Shown here one piece after another: positions 25,009 to 32,692 of a stretch of DNA of 64,000 nt. The DNA comes from Guptibacillus hwajinpoensis (lineage in GTDB: Bacteria; Bacillota; Bacilli; Bacillales; Guptibacillaceae): the NCBI RefSeq assembly GCF_029277305.1, contig NZ_CP119526.1, one strand, 5' to 3'. Each line of letters begins with the position of its first letter. Positions within the stretch are counted from its first letter, which is position 1. The notes under the pieces are model-generated. The model saw nothing but the letters and a program-made list of their open reading frames with translations. It had not been told where the DNA came from and searched no databases. A program made the translations under genes and the position numbers.

Positions 25009-25293
25009 ATGTTTGTTGTAACTGACTCAGCTGCAGAATTTTATAAGAATGAAATGGAACTTGGGAACGGAGATAGCTTGAGATTGTTTGTGCGCTATGC
25101 TGGAAGCGGAGATAGTGGCGGTTTTTCCCTTGGTGTTATGTCAGATCGGCCTTCATATGAAGATTATAAGCAAGAAATTGGTGGGGTTACTTACTTTGTA
25201 CGACCGGATGATCAGTGGTTTGTTGATCGAATGAAGCTTGATTATGATGAGAGCTGTGGCGGCGTTCTTTGCGACTTGCCGAGCATGGCATAG
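25009..25293 (+). CDS. HesB/IscA-like (YneR-type) protein lacking the usual Cys
   Basis: A 94-residue protein similar in length and order to the HesB-like YneR protein encoded at 44922-45212 in this window: VTDSAAEFYKNEMEL, GDSLRLFVRYAG, GGFSLGV, ITYFV-type strand, and DQWFVDRMKLDYDE. The usual GGCS cysteine turn is replaced by AGSGDSGG, while a CGGVLC pair appears near the C-terminus. HesB/IscA proteins carry or sense iron-sulfur clusters; the moved cysteines suggest a changed metal site or a different role. In B. subtilis the transketolase gene tkt lies between ynzC and yneE; here this gene takes that place. A very strong terminator follows. Confidence 0.7.
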   Translation: MFVVTDSAAEFYKNEMELGNGDSLRLFVRYAGSGDSGGFSLGVMSDRPSYEDYKQEIGGVTYFVRPDDQWFVDRMKLDYDESCGGVLCDLPSMA

Positions 25294-25297
25294 CATT

Positions 25298-25343
25298 AAA
25301 AGCCTGTACTATAACATATATGTTATAGTACAGGCTTTTTTTG
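25298..25343 (+). terminator. Terminator with 21-base-pair palindrome
   Basis: A perfect palindrome (25298-25318 with 25319-25339) is followed by further T. The central bases cannot pair in a hairpin, leaving a loop and a stem of about 18 pairs. Confidence 0.9.
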
Positions 25344-25344
25344 A

Positions 25345-25353
25345 TTTCGACAA
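25345..25353 (-). promoter_or_regulatory. Spo0A box upstream of sirA
   Basis: Minus strand TTGTCGAAA contains the perfect 7-mer core TGTCGAA of the Spo0A box. It is about 100 bases before sirA, a gene activated by phosphorylated Spo0A in B. subtilis. A degenerate second box (TAGACAA at 25379-25385) lies closer to a possible -10 TATACT at 25406-25411. Confidence 0.6.
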
Positions 25354-25450
25354 AACTAGTGGACACGTGCTACATGCATAGACAACGATTTTAAAGAGAG
25401 TCGTGTATACTATCTTTCATAATCATGCTTTGTGTGACAGGGGGAAGTGT

Positions 25451-25894
25451 ATGAGGCACTATGAAATGTATTTCATTAAGCAAGACGTCGCTTCTGAATA
25501 TGCTGGTAAGGAAACCCTTTTGTATCACCTATTCTCTGAAAGAAAGCGTGCTTTATTTGTAGAAGAAAAATCGCTTTTGGATAAACAGGTTAGTTTTATT
25601 ACCGAGCCTGTTTGTGAAGAGGATCTGAATAAGTATATTGTGAATGAATTAGGTGGTTTTCGTACCTATGAATTCAGAAATGACGGCCATAGGCTATCGA
25701 TTAAACAATCACAGAGTGATGCTTCCTTATTTGTAAGGCGTGAAAAACTTAATTTATATTCTAGCGGTTCGAACGATGCTGAGACCGTTTTTTTTGAAGT
25801 GATTCGGAAATTAACTCCTTCTTTTTTTGCGATTGACTTCCAATCTGGTCGATATGGCTGGCTTAACCCAATAAAACAGCAGAAACTAGTTTAA
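25451..25894 (+). CDS. sirA: SirA, sporulation inhibitor of replication
   Basis: The 147-residue form from ATG 25451 (behind GGGGGAAG) matches the B. subtilis SirA length; a longer frame from 25403 lacks a ribosome site. The C-terminal block AETVFFEVIRKLTPSFFA followed by DFQSGRYGWLNPIK is the clear family signature. SirA binds DnaA domain I and stops new replication rounds at sporulation onset. The position before yneF and the Spo0A box upstream agree. The N-terminal half is much more divergent than the C-terminal half. Confidence 0.92.
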   Translation: MRHYEMYFIKQDVASEYAGKETLLYHLFSERKRALFVEEKSLLDKQVSFITEPVCEEDLNKYIVNELGGFRTYEFRNDGHRLSIKQSQSDASLFVRREKLNLYSSGSNDAETVFFEVIRKLTPSFFAIDFQSGRYGWLNPIKQQKLV

Positions 25895-25986
25895 ACAAAC
25901 TCCTACTATTTTAGTAGTCGTTATTGTATAATCATTACGGGTTGTAGTACACTATTGGAAGAGAAAGAATAAGGAGGAAATCTAGA

Positions 25987-26214
25987 ATGTGGTGGATGTA
26001 CACGATTGTGGGCGTTCTAGCGTTGATTGCTGGAGTAGCACTTGGCTTTTTTATTGCCCGCAAGTATATGATGGACTATTTAAAGAAGAATCCCCCAATT
26101 AATGAGAACATGCTGCGTGTTATGATGATGCAGATGGGGCAAAAACCTTCTCAGAAGAAGATTAATCAGATGATGAAGGCTATGAATAGTCAAATGAATA
26201 CAAACGATAAATAA
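25987..26214 (+). CDS. yneF: YneF, UPF0154 membrane protein
   Basis: A 75-residue protein with one N-terminal membrane helix (YTIVGVLALIAGVALGFFIA) followed by ARKYMMDYLKKNPPINENMLRVMMMQMG and QKPSQKKINQMM, the hallmark of the UPF0154 family. It follows sirA as in B. subtilis. It is found across Firmicutes; the role is unknown. Strong AGGAGG site and own terminator. Confidence 0.93.
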   Translation: MWWMYTIVGVLALIAGVALGFFIARKYMMDYLKKNPPINENMLRVMMMQMGQKPSQKKINQMMKAMNSQMNTNDK

Positions 26215-26221
26215 AGCACGG

Positions 26222-26248
26222 GCACTCTGATAGCAGAGTGCTTTTTTT
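26222..26248 (+). terminator. Terminator after yneF
   Basis: An 8-base-pair stem (26222-26229 with 26234-26241, loop ATAG) plus seven T. Confidence 0.85.
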
Positions 26249-26328
26249 ATGGGTTGATTTTGGTTGACGGGTCTAAATGGTTAGATGGTATGATAGATTA
26301 GACTATAAAACAATCAGGAAGTGTTGAT

Positions 26329-27228
26329 ATGACGATGAAGAATCTATTTATTGCAAGTGGCTTATCTCTTGCTCTTCTTGCTGGGTGTCAAGCAAATGAC
26401 GCCAATCAAGACCCAGGGCAGACGGCGAATGAGAATCAAACGAATTTACCATCTAACGAAACGAACAATAGCGCAAATAACAATCCAGAAGACACTAAAA
26501 AGAATGAAGATCAAGAGACTAACGGCAATCAGGATGATGCCAAAAAGAACGAAGATCAAACTGAAGAAAAGCAAAGTGAAGATAAAAGTGAGCAGAGTGC
26601 CTATCCAACAATGGCTGAAACCATAGAAGAAAACGATGGACAACGCACTGTAACGAATCCAGGTAGTATCTACGTTGTTGCCAACAAGGAACGCAATTTA
26701 CCTGCAGACTTTGTACCGGAGAATTTAGTTGAACCTGATGTAGCTTTCTATGCTCCAGAAGGTGACCCGAAGAGATTAATGGTGGAAGAAGCAGCGAAGG
26801 CGCTTGAAGAGATGTTTGTAGCTGCTGAAGAAGAAGGTCATGAGTTGAAAGCTGTTTCCGGTTATCGCTCTTATGATCGCCAAGAAGCGATATTTGCTTA
26901 CAATGTTGATCGCTATGGCGAAGAAGAAGCGAATCAAGTTAGTGCTCAGGCCGGTCAGAGTGAACATCAAACAGGGTTAACGATGGATATTAGTACGCCA
27001 TCCCTTGGTAGTTCATTAACTGAAGAATTTGGAAGCACACCTGAAGGACAATGGGTTGCTGAAAATGCGCATAACTATGGGTTTGTTGTTCGTTACTTAA
27101 AAGGGAAAGAAGAGATAACGGGTTATCAATACGAGCCTTGGCACGTTCGATATGTTGGGAAAGAAGCAGCACAAGATATTCATGAAGCAGGGAATACGCT
27201 CGAAGAATTCTTTCCTAATACAAAATAG
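26329..27228 (+). CDS. VanY-family D-alanyl-D-alanine carboxypeptidase lipoprotein
   Basis: A 299-residue lipoprotein: signal peptide and lipobox LLAGC near residue 20, then about 70 residues of low-complexity Asn, Asp, Glu and Lys linker, then a VanY-type peptidase domain (residues 110-295). Zinc ligands are visible in SEHQTGLTMDIS (His and Asp) and EPWHVRY (His), and GYRSYDRQ forms the substrate-side strand. Such enzymes trim the terminal D-Ala of peptidoglycan stem peptides outside the cell; without a VanRS or vanHAX neighbour this is a cell-wall remodelling enzyme, not a resistance operon. It is not part of this neighbourhood in B. subtilis. Confidence 0.88.
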   Translation: MTMKNLFIASGLSLALLAGCQANDANQDPGQTANENQTNLPSNETNNSANNNPEDTKKNEDQETNGNQDDAKKNEDQTEEKQSEDKSEQSAYPTMAETIEENDGQRTVTNPGSIYVVANKERNLPADFVPENLVEPDVAFYAPEGDPKRLMVEEAAKALEEMFVAAEEEGHELKAVSGYRSYDRQEAIFAYNVDRYGEEEANQVSAQAGQSEHQTGLTMDISTPSLGSSLTEEFGSTPEGQWVAENAHNYGFVVRYLKGKEEITGYQYEPWHVRYVGKEAAQDIHEAGNTLEEFFPNTK

Positions 27229-27338
27229 TTGATGAATGTTCATAGTATGAACGTACAAATTCAATTACAATAAAGGTTGGAATGGTAACTACATGCACAT
27301 GCTATAATGACCATGTGCATTAGACAAGGAGTAATGCA

Positions 27339-28049
27339 ATGGCAGATTTGAACTTGTTTTTAGCGTTCGGTGCCGGTTTTCTATCGTTTATCTCACCGTG
27401 TGTCTTGCCGCTTTATCCGGCGTTTATTTCATACATCACAGGTGTGTCAGTTGACGATTTAAAAGAAGATGGTGGAATGATGCAGCGGCGAGCGATCTTT
27501 CACACGATTTTCTTCTTAATTGGATTCTCAATCATCTTTCTCGTGCTGGGCATGTCTACAACATTCATCGGACATTTGTTTATCCAATATAAAGAACTAC
27601 TGCGTCAAGTAGGAGCTATTTTGATTGTTGTGTTTGGACTTGTTGTAGTGGGATTCTGGAAACCGACATTTCTTATGAAAGATAGGCGTTTAACGATTCG
27701 GAACCGACCGACTGGTTTTATAGGCTCTATTCTAATTGGAATGGGATTTGCAGCAGGCTGGACACCTTGTACAGGACCAATCCTCGCAGCTGTCATTGCC
27801 CTTGGTGTTTCGAATCCAGATGCTGGCTTATTGTACATGGTAGCGTACACGCTTGGTTTTTCCGTTCCATTTTTCATTCTTTCCTTTTTTATTGGACGAA
27901 TGCAATGGATTAAGAAAAACAGCCGGTTCATTATGAAGGCTGGCGGGTATTTAATGATTGTAATGGGTGTGTTGTTATACTTTAACTTTATGACAATGTT
28001 CACATCATTTCTCGTGAATAACCTCTTTAATGGATTCCAAGGATTTTAA
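27339..28049 (+). CDS. ccdA: CcdA, thiol-disulfide membrane transporter for cytochrome c maturation
   Basis: A 236-residue membrane protein with six hydrophobic segments. The two redox cysteines are in FISPCVLPLYPAFISY (helix 1) and GWTPCTGPILAAV (helix 4), the DsbD/CcdA hallmark. It passes electrons from cytoplasmic thioredoxin to extracytoplasmic thiol proteins needed for cytochrome c haem attachment and spore envelope assembly. The ccdC gene follows one gene later; in B. subtilis the interposed gene is yneI, whereas here it is an MrpB-like gene. Confidence 0.93.
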   Translation: MADLNLFLAFGAGFLSFISPCVLPLYPAFISYITGVSVDDLKEDGGMMQRRAIFHTIFFLIGFSIIFLVLGMSTTFIGHLFIQYKELLRQVGAILIVVFGLVVVGFWKPTFLMKDRRLTIRNRPTGFIGSILIGMGFAAGWTPCTGPILAAVIALGVSNPDAGLLYMVAYTLGFSVPFFILSFFIGRMQWIKKNSRFIMKAGGYLMIVMGVLLYFNFMTMFTSFLVNNLFNGFQGF

Positions 28050-28069
28050 GATGGAAAGGATGCAGTCAT

Positions 28070-28525
28070 GTGAAAGGGACAAATGATCTAATACTTAAAA
28101 CAACTACAACAATTATTGTTTTCATTATTTTAGGATTCTCCATCTACTTATTTTTTGCAGGACACAATGCGCCTGGTGGTGGATTTATCGGTGGACTTAT
28201 GACGGCGGGTGCCCTTGTTCTTCTTTACATATCGTATGGTTTCAAAACGATGGACAGGGTCATTCGAATTGACTTTAAGAATTTTATTCCGATTGGATTA
28301 TTAATCGCTGTGTTAACGGGGATGGGTTCATTTATCTTTAATCAACCTTTTTTGAGCCAAACGGATGCCTATTTCGAACTTCCGATCTTAGGTCATTCTC
28401 ACCTTGCAACTGCTATGCTATTTGACCTTGGCGTCTACTTCACCGTTGTAGGTGTAACGATGACGATTATTCTATCAATAGCTGCAGATGAGGGTGAAGA
28501 AGAACTTTCTAAGCAAAATGGTTAA
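28070..28525 (+). CDS. Orphan MrpB/MnhB-like Na+/H+ antiporter subunit
   Basis: A 151-residue membrane protein from GTG 28070. It carries the MnhB-domain signature GHNAPGGGFIGGLM near residues 30-45, with four hydrophobic helices and the LGHSHLATAMLFDLGVYFTVVGV segment late in the protein. MrpB is normally encoded only in the seven-gene mrp operon and works with the other subunits as a sodium/proton antiporter. No other mrp gene lies within tens of kilobases here, so it is an isolated copy inside the ccd region. Possible roles are as a spare subunit or in a different complex; the sequence does not decide. Confidence 0.82.
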   Translation: MKGTNDLILKTTTTIIVFIILGFSIYLFFAGHNAPGGGFIGGLMTAGALVLLYISYGFKTMDRVIRIDFKNFIPIGLLIAVLTGMGSFIFNQPFLSQTDAYFELPILGHSHLATAMLFDLGVYFTVVGVTMTIILSIAADEGEEELSKQNG

Positions 28526-28637
28526 AGGAGAGCAGGGGAGATATGCCCCTGTTCTTTTTTCGTAAGCTTGTATTTTCCGTCTCTTCCACATACAATGGAA
28601 AGGATAGGGAGTAACGGTATAGGTGAGGGATGAAATT

Positions 28638-29126
28638 ATGCTGATTTTTAGTACAATTGTAGGAGCTATGATGGCAATGGCAATGATTGTCATCAGGTTG
28701 AAAGCTTCGAAAAAACCAGCAACAATTAGAAAGATTATACTTCCGCCTTTTTTCATGGCAACAGGTTTTTTTATGTTTGCCCTACCAGAGGCGAGAGTTC
28801 CATGGTACGAAGCGATAGAAGCGCTTTCTGTTGGTGCTGCGTTTTCACTTCTTTTAATTAGAACATCAAAATTTGAAATTAGAGGGAACCAGATATACTT
28901 AACGCGATCGAAGGCATTTGCGTTCATTTTGATTGGGTTATTATTGGTTCGAATTATTTTCAAACTCATAATAGGGGAGTCCATACCCGTTCTTCAAACA
29001 AGTTCACTATTCTTCGTTCTAGCATTTGGTATGATTGTGCCATGGAGAATTGCGATGTACTTTCAATTTCGGAAAACGGAGAGAAGTAGAGGGCATCGAA
29101 CTACTTTGCATCAAACCTTATTATAA
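28638..29126 (+). CDS. ccdC: CcdC-like cytochrome c biogenesis membrane protein
   Basis: A 162-residue membrane protein; ATG 28638 is preferred over GTG 28623 because GTGAGGGA then sits at the right distance. Five hydrophobic helices and the order MAMAMIVIRLKASKKPA, FFMATGFFMFALPE, GAAFSLLLIRTSKFE match the CcdC/YneJ family. In B. subtilis it is linked to ccdA, but its step in cytochrome c synthesis is not clear. A strong two-way terminator lies between it and the convergent yneK. Confidence 0.85.
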   Translation: MLIFSTIVGAMMAMAMIVIRLKASKKPATIRKIILPPFFMATGFFMFALPEARVPWYEAIEALSVGAAFSLLLIRTSKFEIRGNQIYLTRSKAFAFILIGLLLVRIIFKLIIGESIPVLQTSSLFFVLAFGMIVPWRIAMYFQFRKTERSRGHRTTLHQTLL

Positions 29127-29162
29127 AAAACTCGTTTAGCTCTTATGCTAAACGAGTTTTTT
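29127..29162. terminator. Bidirectional terminator between ccdC and yneK
   Basis: A perfect 15-base-pair stem (29127-29141 with 29148-29162) with A-run and T-run serves both convergent genes; its right arm overlaps the yneK stop codon. Confidence 0.92.
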
Positions 29163-29595
29163 ATTGAAGCAAATGATGATATGGTGTCATATCAATTCGC
29201 TTTTCATTTAATTTTTTGATGAGCCACTTATGATCTCGTTTCGGAGTGGCGATAATATACCCTCGGATAATAAGATCCTGAGACATGTGTTTCGCGTTTT
29301 CTTGTAAAGCGAGCTCTCCAACTGTTCCTGCAATTTTGTATTTAGCAATGTCTCTAAATAATTCTGGAACAGGAGATACCAGTTCATCTAGGAGTTTGAT
29401 TTGATCAGGACTCCACATGTGTTTTGTTTTTTCGATATGATATTCTTGCCAATCTAATATTGATTTGCCATCTTCTTTAGGTAGGCGTTTGAGAAACTTC
29501 CGAAACATAAAGAATCCACCAATAGCAATTAGCGATATTAATATGACTGTCCAGCTGACAATAAACCATTGAAACCAACCTGCCAACACCATCAC
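29161..29595 (-). CDS. yneK: YneK, DUF2621 family protein
   Basis: A 144-residue protein with one N-terminal membrane helix (residues 10-30) and a soluble helical domain containing DGKSILDWQEYHIEKT, FRDIAKYKIAGTVGELAL and RGYIIATPKRDHKWL, the DUF2621 pattern. It follows ccdC in inverted orientation, as in B. subtilis. The role is unknown. In B. subtilis the next genes are cotM and sspP; here the selenium island intervenes. The 280 bases between yneK and the first dispersed repeat hold no gene that I can see. Confidence 0.85.
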   Translation of the reverse strand: MMVLAGWFQWFIVSWTVILISLIAIGGFFMFRKFLKRLPKEDGKSILDWQEYHIEKTKHMWSPDQIKLLDELVSPVPELFRDIAKYKIAGTVGELALQENAKHMSQDLIIRGYIIATPKRDHKWLIKKLNEKRIDMTPYHHLLQ

Positions 29596-29877
29596 CTCTT
29601 GGCATTATAGTGTAAATAATTGTTTGAATACGGTCACATTATACGTCGAAAATGATGATTAATCAAGAGGTGTAGCGTTATTTAAGTCTCGGCTTCGGAG
29701 TCTATGACGGTAGAGAAGATCGCTTCTTGATGCTAAGTCAGTATTTAGAGATTGGGCAGGTTGTCGGCAAAATGGAGCTCGATCCAAATTAACAGAGAAC
29801 GACGATTATGAATGAGGGTTAAGAAAGTAGTGAGATTTAAAGAAGTTAGAAGAGAGTAGGGGAGAATTTGTTTCTTT

Positions 29878-30100
29878 AAGGCTCTTTTCTAAAAGATTGT
29901 TGTTTTTGAAAGTATTTTCGTAAAAGAACCTGACTACGCTAATTGGAGCGGAAGGATGCTCGACTCCTGCGGGAATAGCGGGACAGGTGAGACCCCACAG
30001 GCGAAGCCGAGGAGGCTCACCGCCCGCCCCGCGGAAAGCGAGCATCCTGGAGCGGAAATTAACCCAAACATATAGCAACAATGTATACGAAAAGAGCCTT
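29878..30100 (+). repeat. Dispersed intergenic repeat, copy 1 (full)
   Basis: The 223-base element starts with AAGGCTCTTTTCT and ends with CGAAAAGAGCCTT, imperfect inverted ends of about 27 bases (the inner parts are GATTGTTG and CAACAATG). The G+C-rich core contains two direct copies of GGAGCGGAA and can fold on itself (GGATGCTCG with CGAGCATCC, GGTGAG with CTCACC). It has no coding capacity. It lies 82 bases from the tRNA-Sec gene, at one edge of the selenium island. Confidence 0.85.
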
Positions 30101-30181
30101 CTTTAATGACAAAAAGCAGACTAGCATGCAGTCTGCTTTTTAATATGTAGAAATGTTTCATGATAGTTAGTCGATTAAAAT

Positions 30182-30278
30182 TGGCGGGACTGTGTGGGAA
30201 TCGAACCCACCGAAGACGGCACGCGCCTCCCAGGCGGTTTTGAAGACCGTGGCACTCACCAGACGTACAACCAGCCCC
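30182..30278 (-). tRNA. selC: Selenocysteine tRNA (anticodon UCA)
   Basis: A 97-base tRNA including an encoded CCA end. On the minus strand the anticodon loop reads CTTCAAA with anticodon TCA, which decodes UGA. The anticodon stem CGGT/ACCG, the long extra arm typical of tRNA-Sec, the T arm GTGGGTTCGATTCCCAC and discriminator G before CCA are all visible. The acceptor stem has seven clear pairs with a G-U at position 4; the eighth pair expected in bacterial tRNA-Sec appears as a G-A mismatch. It is divergent from selB. Confidence 0.95.
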
Positions 30279-30302
30279 ATAGAAATGAATCATTCTTTTA
30301 AT

Positions 30303-30331
30303 ATAATAACTGAAGAATCATTGAGATTCAA
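30303..30331 (-). promoter_or_regulatory. selC promoter
   Basis: On the minus strand TTGAAT (30331-30326) and TATTAT (30308-30303) are 17 bases apart and end 25 bases before the tRNA. It fits a vegetative sigma-A promoter. Confidence 0.6.
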
Positions 30332-30359
30332 CTGTTGTGCTCAGAAAGGAGTGAAGTTT

Positions 30360-30385
30360 AGTAAATGTCTTAGTAAACATTTACT
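30360..30385. promoter_or_regulatory. Inverted repeat in the selC-selB spacer
   Basis: AGTAAATGT and ACATTTACT (30360-30368, 30377-30385) are a perfect 9-base inverted repeat with 8 bases between. No T-run follows, so it looks more like an operator than a terminator. The 500-base spacer between selC and selB also holds three Spo0A-box-like sites. Confidence 0.45.
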
Positions 30386-30411
30386 GTGGGTAAAGTGAGA
30401 ACGGTATTTTT

Positions 30412-30511
30412 TGTCGAACCGTGCGCTTAGCTCTATAATAAAGTAATGAGTCATACCTCTTGCATTTTTCGACAACAAATCTAAAAATATACCAAGCCTC
30501 ATATTTCGACA
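30412..30511. promoter_or_regulatory. Three Spo0A-box-like sites before selB
   Basis: The exact 7-mer TGTCGAA occurs at 30412-30418 on the plus strand and at 30468-30474 and 30505-30511 on the minus strand, each preceded by T-rich sequence as in strong boxes (TTTTTTGTCGAA at the first). Three perfect matches in 100 bases is far above the chance rate of about one per 8 kb. They would put selB under direct Spo0A control, although selB lies 270 bases further on. Confidence 0.5.
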
Positions 30512-30780
30512 AAAAATAAGATATGTAACAGTTGTTTTTAGCCGACTATAACAGCTGGAGGAGTGGTACAGCGTGATTTGTAAAGTATAACAGTTCTCTC
30601 CTGTGGATAGCTGTTAGTAACTTTTTGTACATGCATGACTGTATAATTATACAAGCGTGTATAGTTGAGAGTAGTGGATGTACATTACTATATTTGCGCA
30701 TTTCAGGGGTTATAAGTTGCAACCTATTACGACTTTTATTAATGTTAACATCGGATGTATGTAGATTGGCGGGTGAAAGT

Positions 30781-32658
30781 ATGAACTATTTTACGATCGG
30801 TCTTGCAGGACATATCGATCATGGAAAAACGACGTTAACTGGTGCTTTGACAGGCATTGATACAGACCGGTTAAAAGAAGAAAAAGAACGAAATATTTCA
30901 ATTGAGCCTGGTTTTGCGCCATTTCGTCTTTCGGAAGACATGACAGTCTCAATTATTGATGTGCCGGGTCATGAACGTTTTATTAGACAAATGATTGCGG
31001 GTGTCGCTGGGATTGATCTTGTTATCCCTGTTGTCGCAGCTGATGAAGGTGTGATGCCACAAACGAGAGAGCATCTAGAAATTCTCTCTCTCTTAGGTAT
31101 TCAAAGATCCATCATAGCGATTACAAAAGCAGACCTTGTGGATGAAGAAATGCTTCAGCTTGTTCAGGAGGATATACTTGATTACATTTCAGGTTCTGGA
31201 TTTGAAGGTTCTGAGATTCATTTTGTAGATGCTAAGTCCGGCAGAGGGCTTGAGGGATTGAAAAAAAGTATTGCATCATTTCTTTCCAGTTTGCCTTCAA
31301 GAAATAAAGCAGGAGCGTTCCGTCTACCTATTGACCAGGTTTTCACACTACAGGGACATGGAACGATAGTAAGAGGAACGATTTTTGATGGGGAAATAAG
31401 AGATGGTGAAAAAGTTACGCTTTTACCTGATCATTTCGAAGCTAGAGTGAGACAAATACAAACGCATAACGAGAAAGTAGATCGAGCGTTTGCAGGTCAG
31501 CGTGTTGCGATTAATCTTGCAGGGACAAATAAACATGAGCTTAGTCGAGGTCAGGTTATGGTTAACTCTAATCATTACGCGGTAACGTCAACCATCGATC
31601 TTGCATTCACGCAATCCCTAACAATGTCTCATGAGTTGAAACAGCGCTCACTAGTTACGGTGCATAACGGAACAGCTGAAGTAAGGGGCACTATTGTCTT
31701 TTTCGATCGAAACGTATTGAACTCAGGTGAGCGAGAAGAGCTTTATTGCCAGATTCGACTTCATGATCCTTTGGCAGCCAAAAAAGGAGATCATGTTATT
31801 GTAAGACGCCCTACGCCTGTTGAAACAATAGGAGGAGGGAGCATTTTAAATGTAGCTGGAGAAAAGTATCAATTTGGTCATGACACGATAGCGATGTTTG
31901 AACAGATGCAACGAGGTACACCAGTAGAAAGGTTAGATCAATTGCTTGATCAAGAACTTCTACTCTCTAAAGATCAAGTGATGCAGAATATTGGTCTTGA
32001 TGAAGAAGCTTATGTACAGCTCTCTAAAGAATCGCAACTTGTTCTTTTTGATGACTATGTAACATCGGTTAATGTATTTAACAGAGTTGATCAGGCAATT
32101 CGAATTATTGTTGAGGATATTCATAAGCAATTTCCGATGCGAAAAGGTATGCCTAAAGCAGAGTTAATACAAGAAGTTAGAAAAACTTATCCGGTAAAAC
32201 TTATAGAAGAGACCATTGATGTGAATGTAGAAAAAGGTGAGCTAAAGAGTACGGGTCCTTTCCTTTCAACAGACTCATTTGAGCCGTATCTTCCTGGATC
32301 GTGGAAAACAAGAATGACGCAGGTTATCGAGGAATTACGAAAACAAGGCTTGAACGTTTCACCAATTGATATGCTCATTGAGAAAGAAAGCATACCAGAT
32401 TCCCTAAAAGGTGAATTTAAGCAATACGTAGTAACAGAAAACATCGCCGTTAGCCTGACCGATGAATTATACGTTCACGAGAATAGCTTCAAAAAGGCCA
32501 TTACTGAGTTGAAATCACGCACAGGTGAATCATTTACACTTCAAGAAGCGAAAGATATCCTAAATGTGAGTAGAAAGTACCTGGTTCCTATTCTTGAGAA
32601 GCTTGATGATAGTGGATATACAATTAGAAAAGATCGGAATCGATTCTGGAGAACATAA
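30781..32658 (+). CDS. selB: Selenocysteine-specific elongation factor SelB
   Basis: A 625-residue protein starting at ATG 30781 (MNYFTIGLAGHIDHGKT); the longer frame from 30625 has no ribosome site and exceeds family size. GTPase motifs: GHIDHGKT at 10-17, DVPGHE (G3), TKAD (G4). EF-Tu-like domains 2 and 3 follow, then a C-terminal part from about residue 370 that forms winged helices and reads the SECIS hairpin in mRNA. It delivers Sec-tRNA to UGA codons. Divergent from selC and probably co-transcribed with the ABC transporter, whose first gene begins 34 bases later. Confidence 0.95.
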   Translation: MNYFTIGLAGHIDHGKTTLTGALTGIDTDRLKEEKERNISIEPGFAPFRLSEDMTVSIIDVPGHERFIRQMIAGVAGIDLVIPVVAADEGVMPQTREHLEILSLLGIQRSIIAITKADLVDEEMLQLVQEDILDYISGSGFEGSEIHFVDAKSGRGLEGLKKSIASFLSSLPSRNKAGAFRLPIDQVFTLQGHGTIVRGTIFDGEIRDGEKVTLLPDHFEARVRQIQTHNEKVDRAFAGQRVAINLAGTNKHELSRGQVMVNSNHYAVTSTIDLAFTQSLTMSHELKQRSLVTVHNGTAEVRGTIVFFDRNVLNSGEREELYCQIRLHDPLAAKKGDHVIVRRPTPVETIGGGSILNVAGEKYQFGHDTIAMFEQMQRGTPVERLDQLLDQELLLSKDQVMQNIGLDEEAYVQLSKESQLVLFDDYVTSVNVFNRVDQAIRIIVEDIHKQFPMRKGMPKAELIQEVRKTYPVKLIEETIDVNVEKGELKSTGPFLSTDSFEPYLPGSWKTRMTQVIEELRKQGLNVSPIDMLIEKESIPDSLKGEFKQYVVTENIAVSLTDELYVHENSFKKAITELKSRTGESFTLQEAKDILNVSRKYLVPILEKLDDSGYTIRKDRNRFWRT

Positions 32659-32692
32659 AAAAGAGATGTTTAATGGATGAGGAGTGGAAAAG

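Noticed and set aside
29806..30293. Minus-strand open frames of 91 and 119 codons
   Set aside because: They run across dispersed repeat copy 1, and one continues into the tRNA-Sec gene; the apparent proteins come from the repeat core.
30625..30780. N-terminal extension of selB to TTG/ATG sites at 30625
   Set aside because: No ribosome site, the extension is unlike any SelB, and ATG 30781 gives the normal N-terminus.
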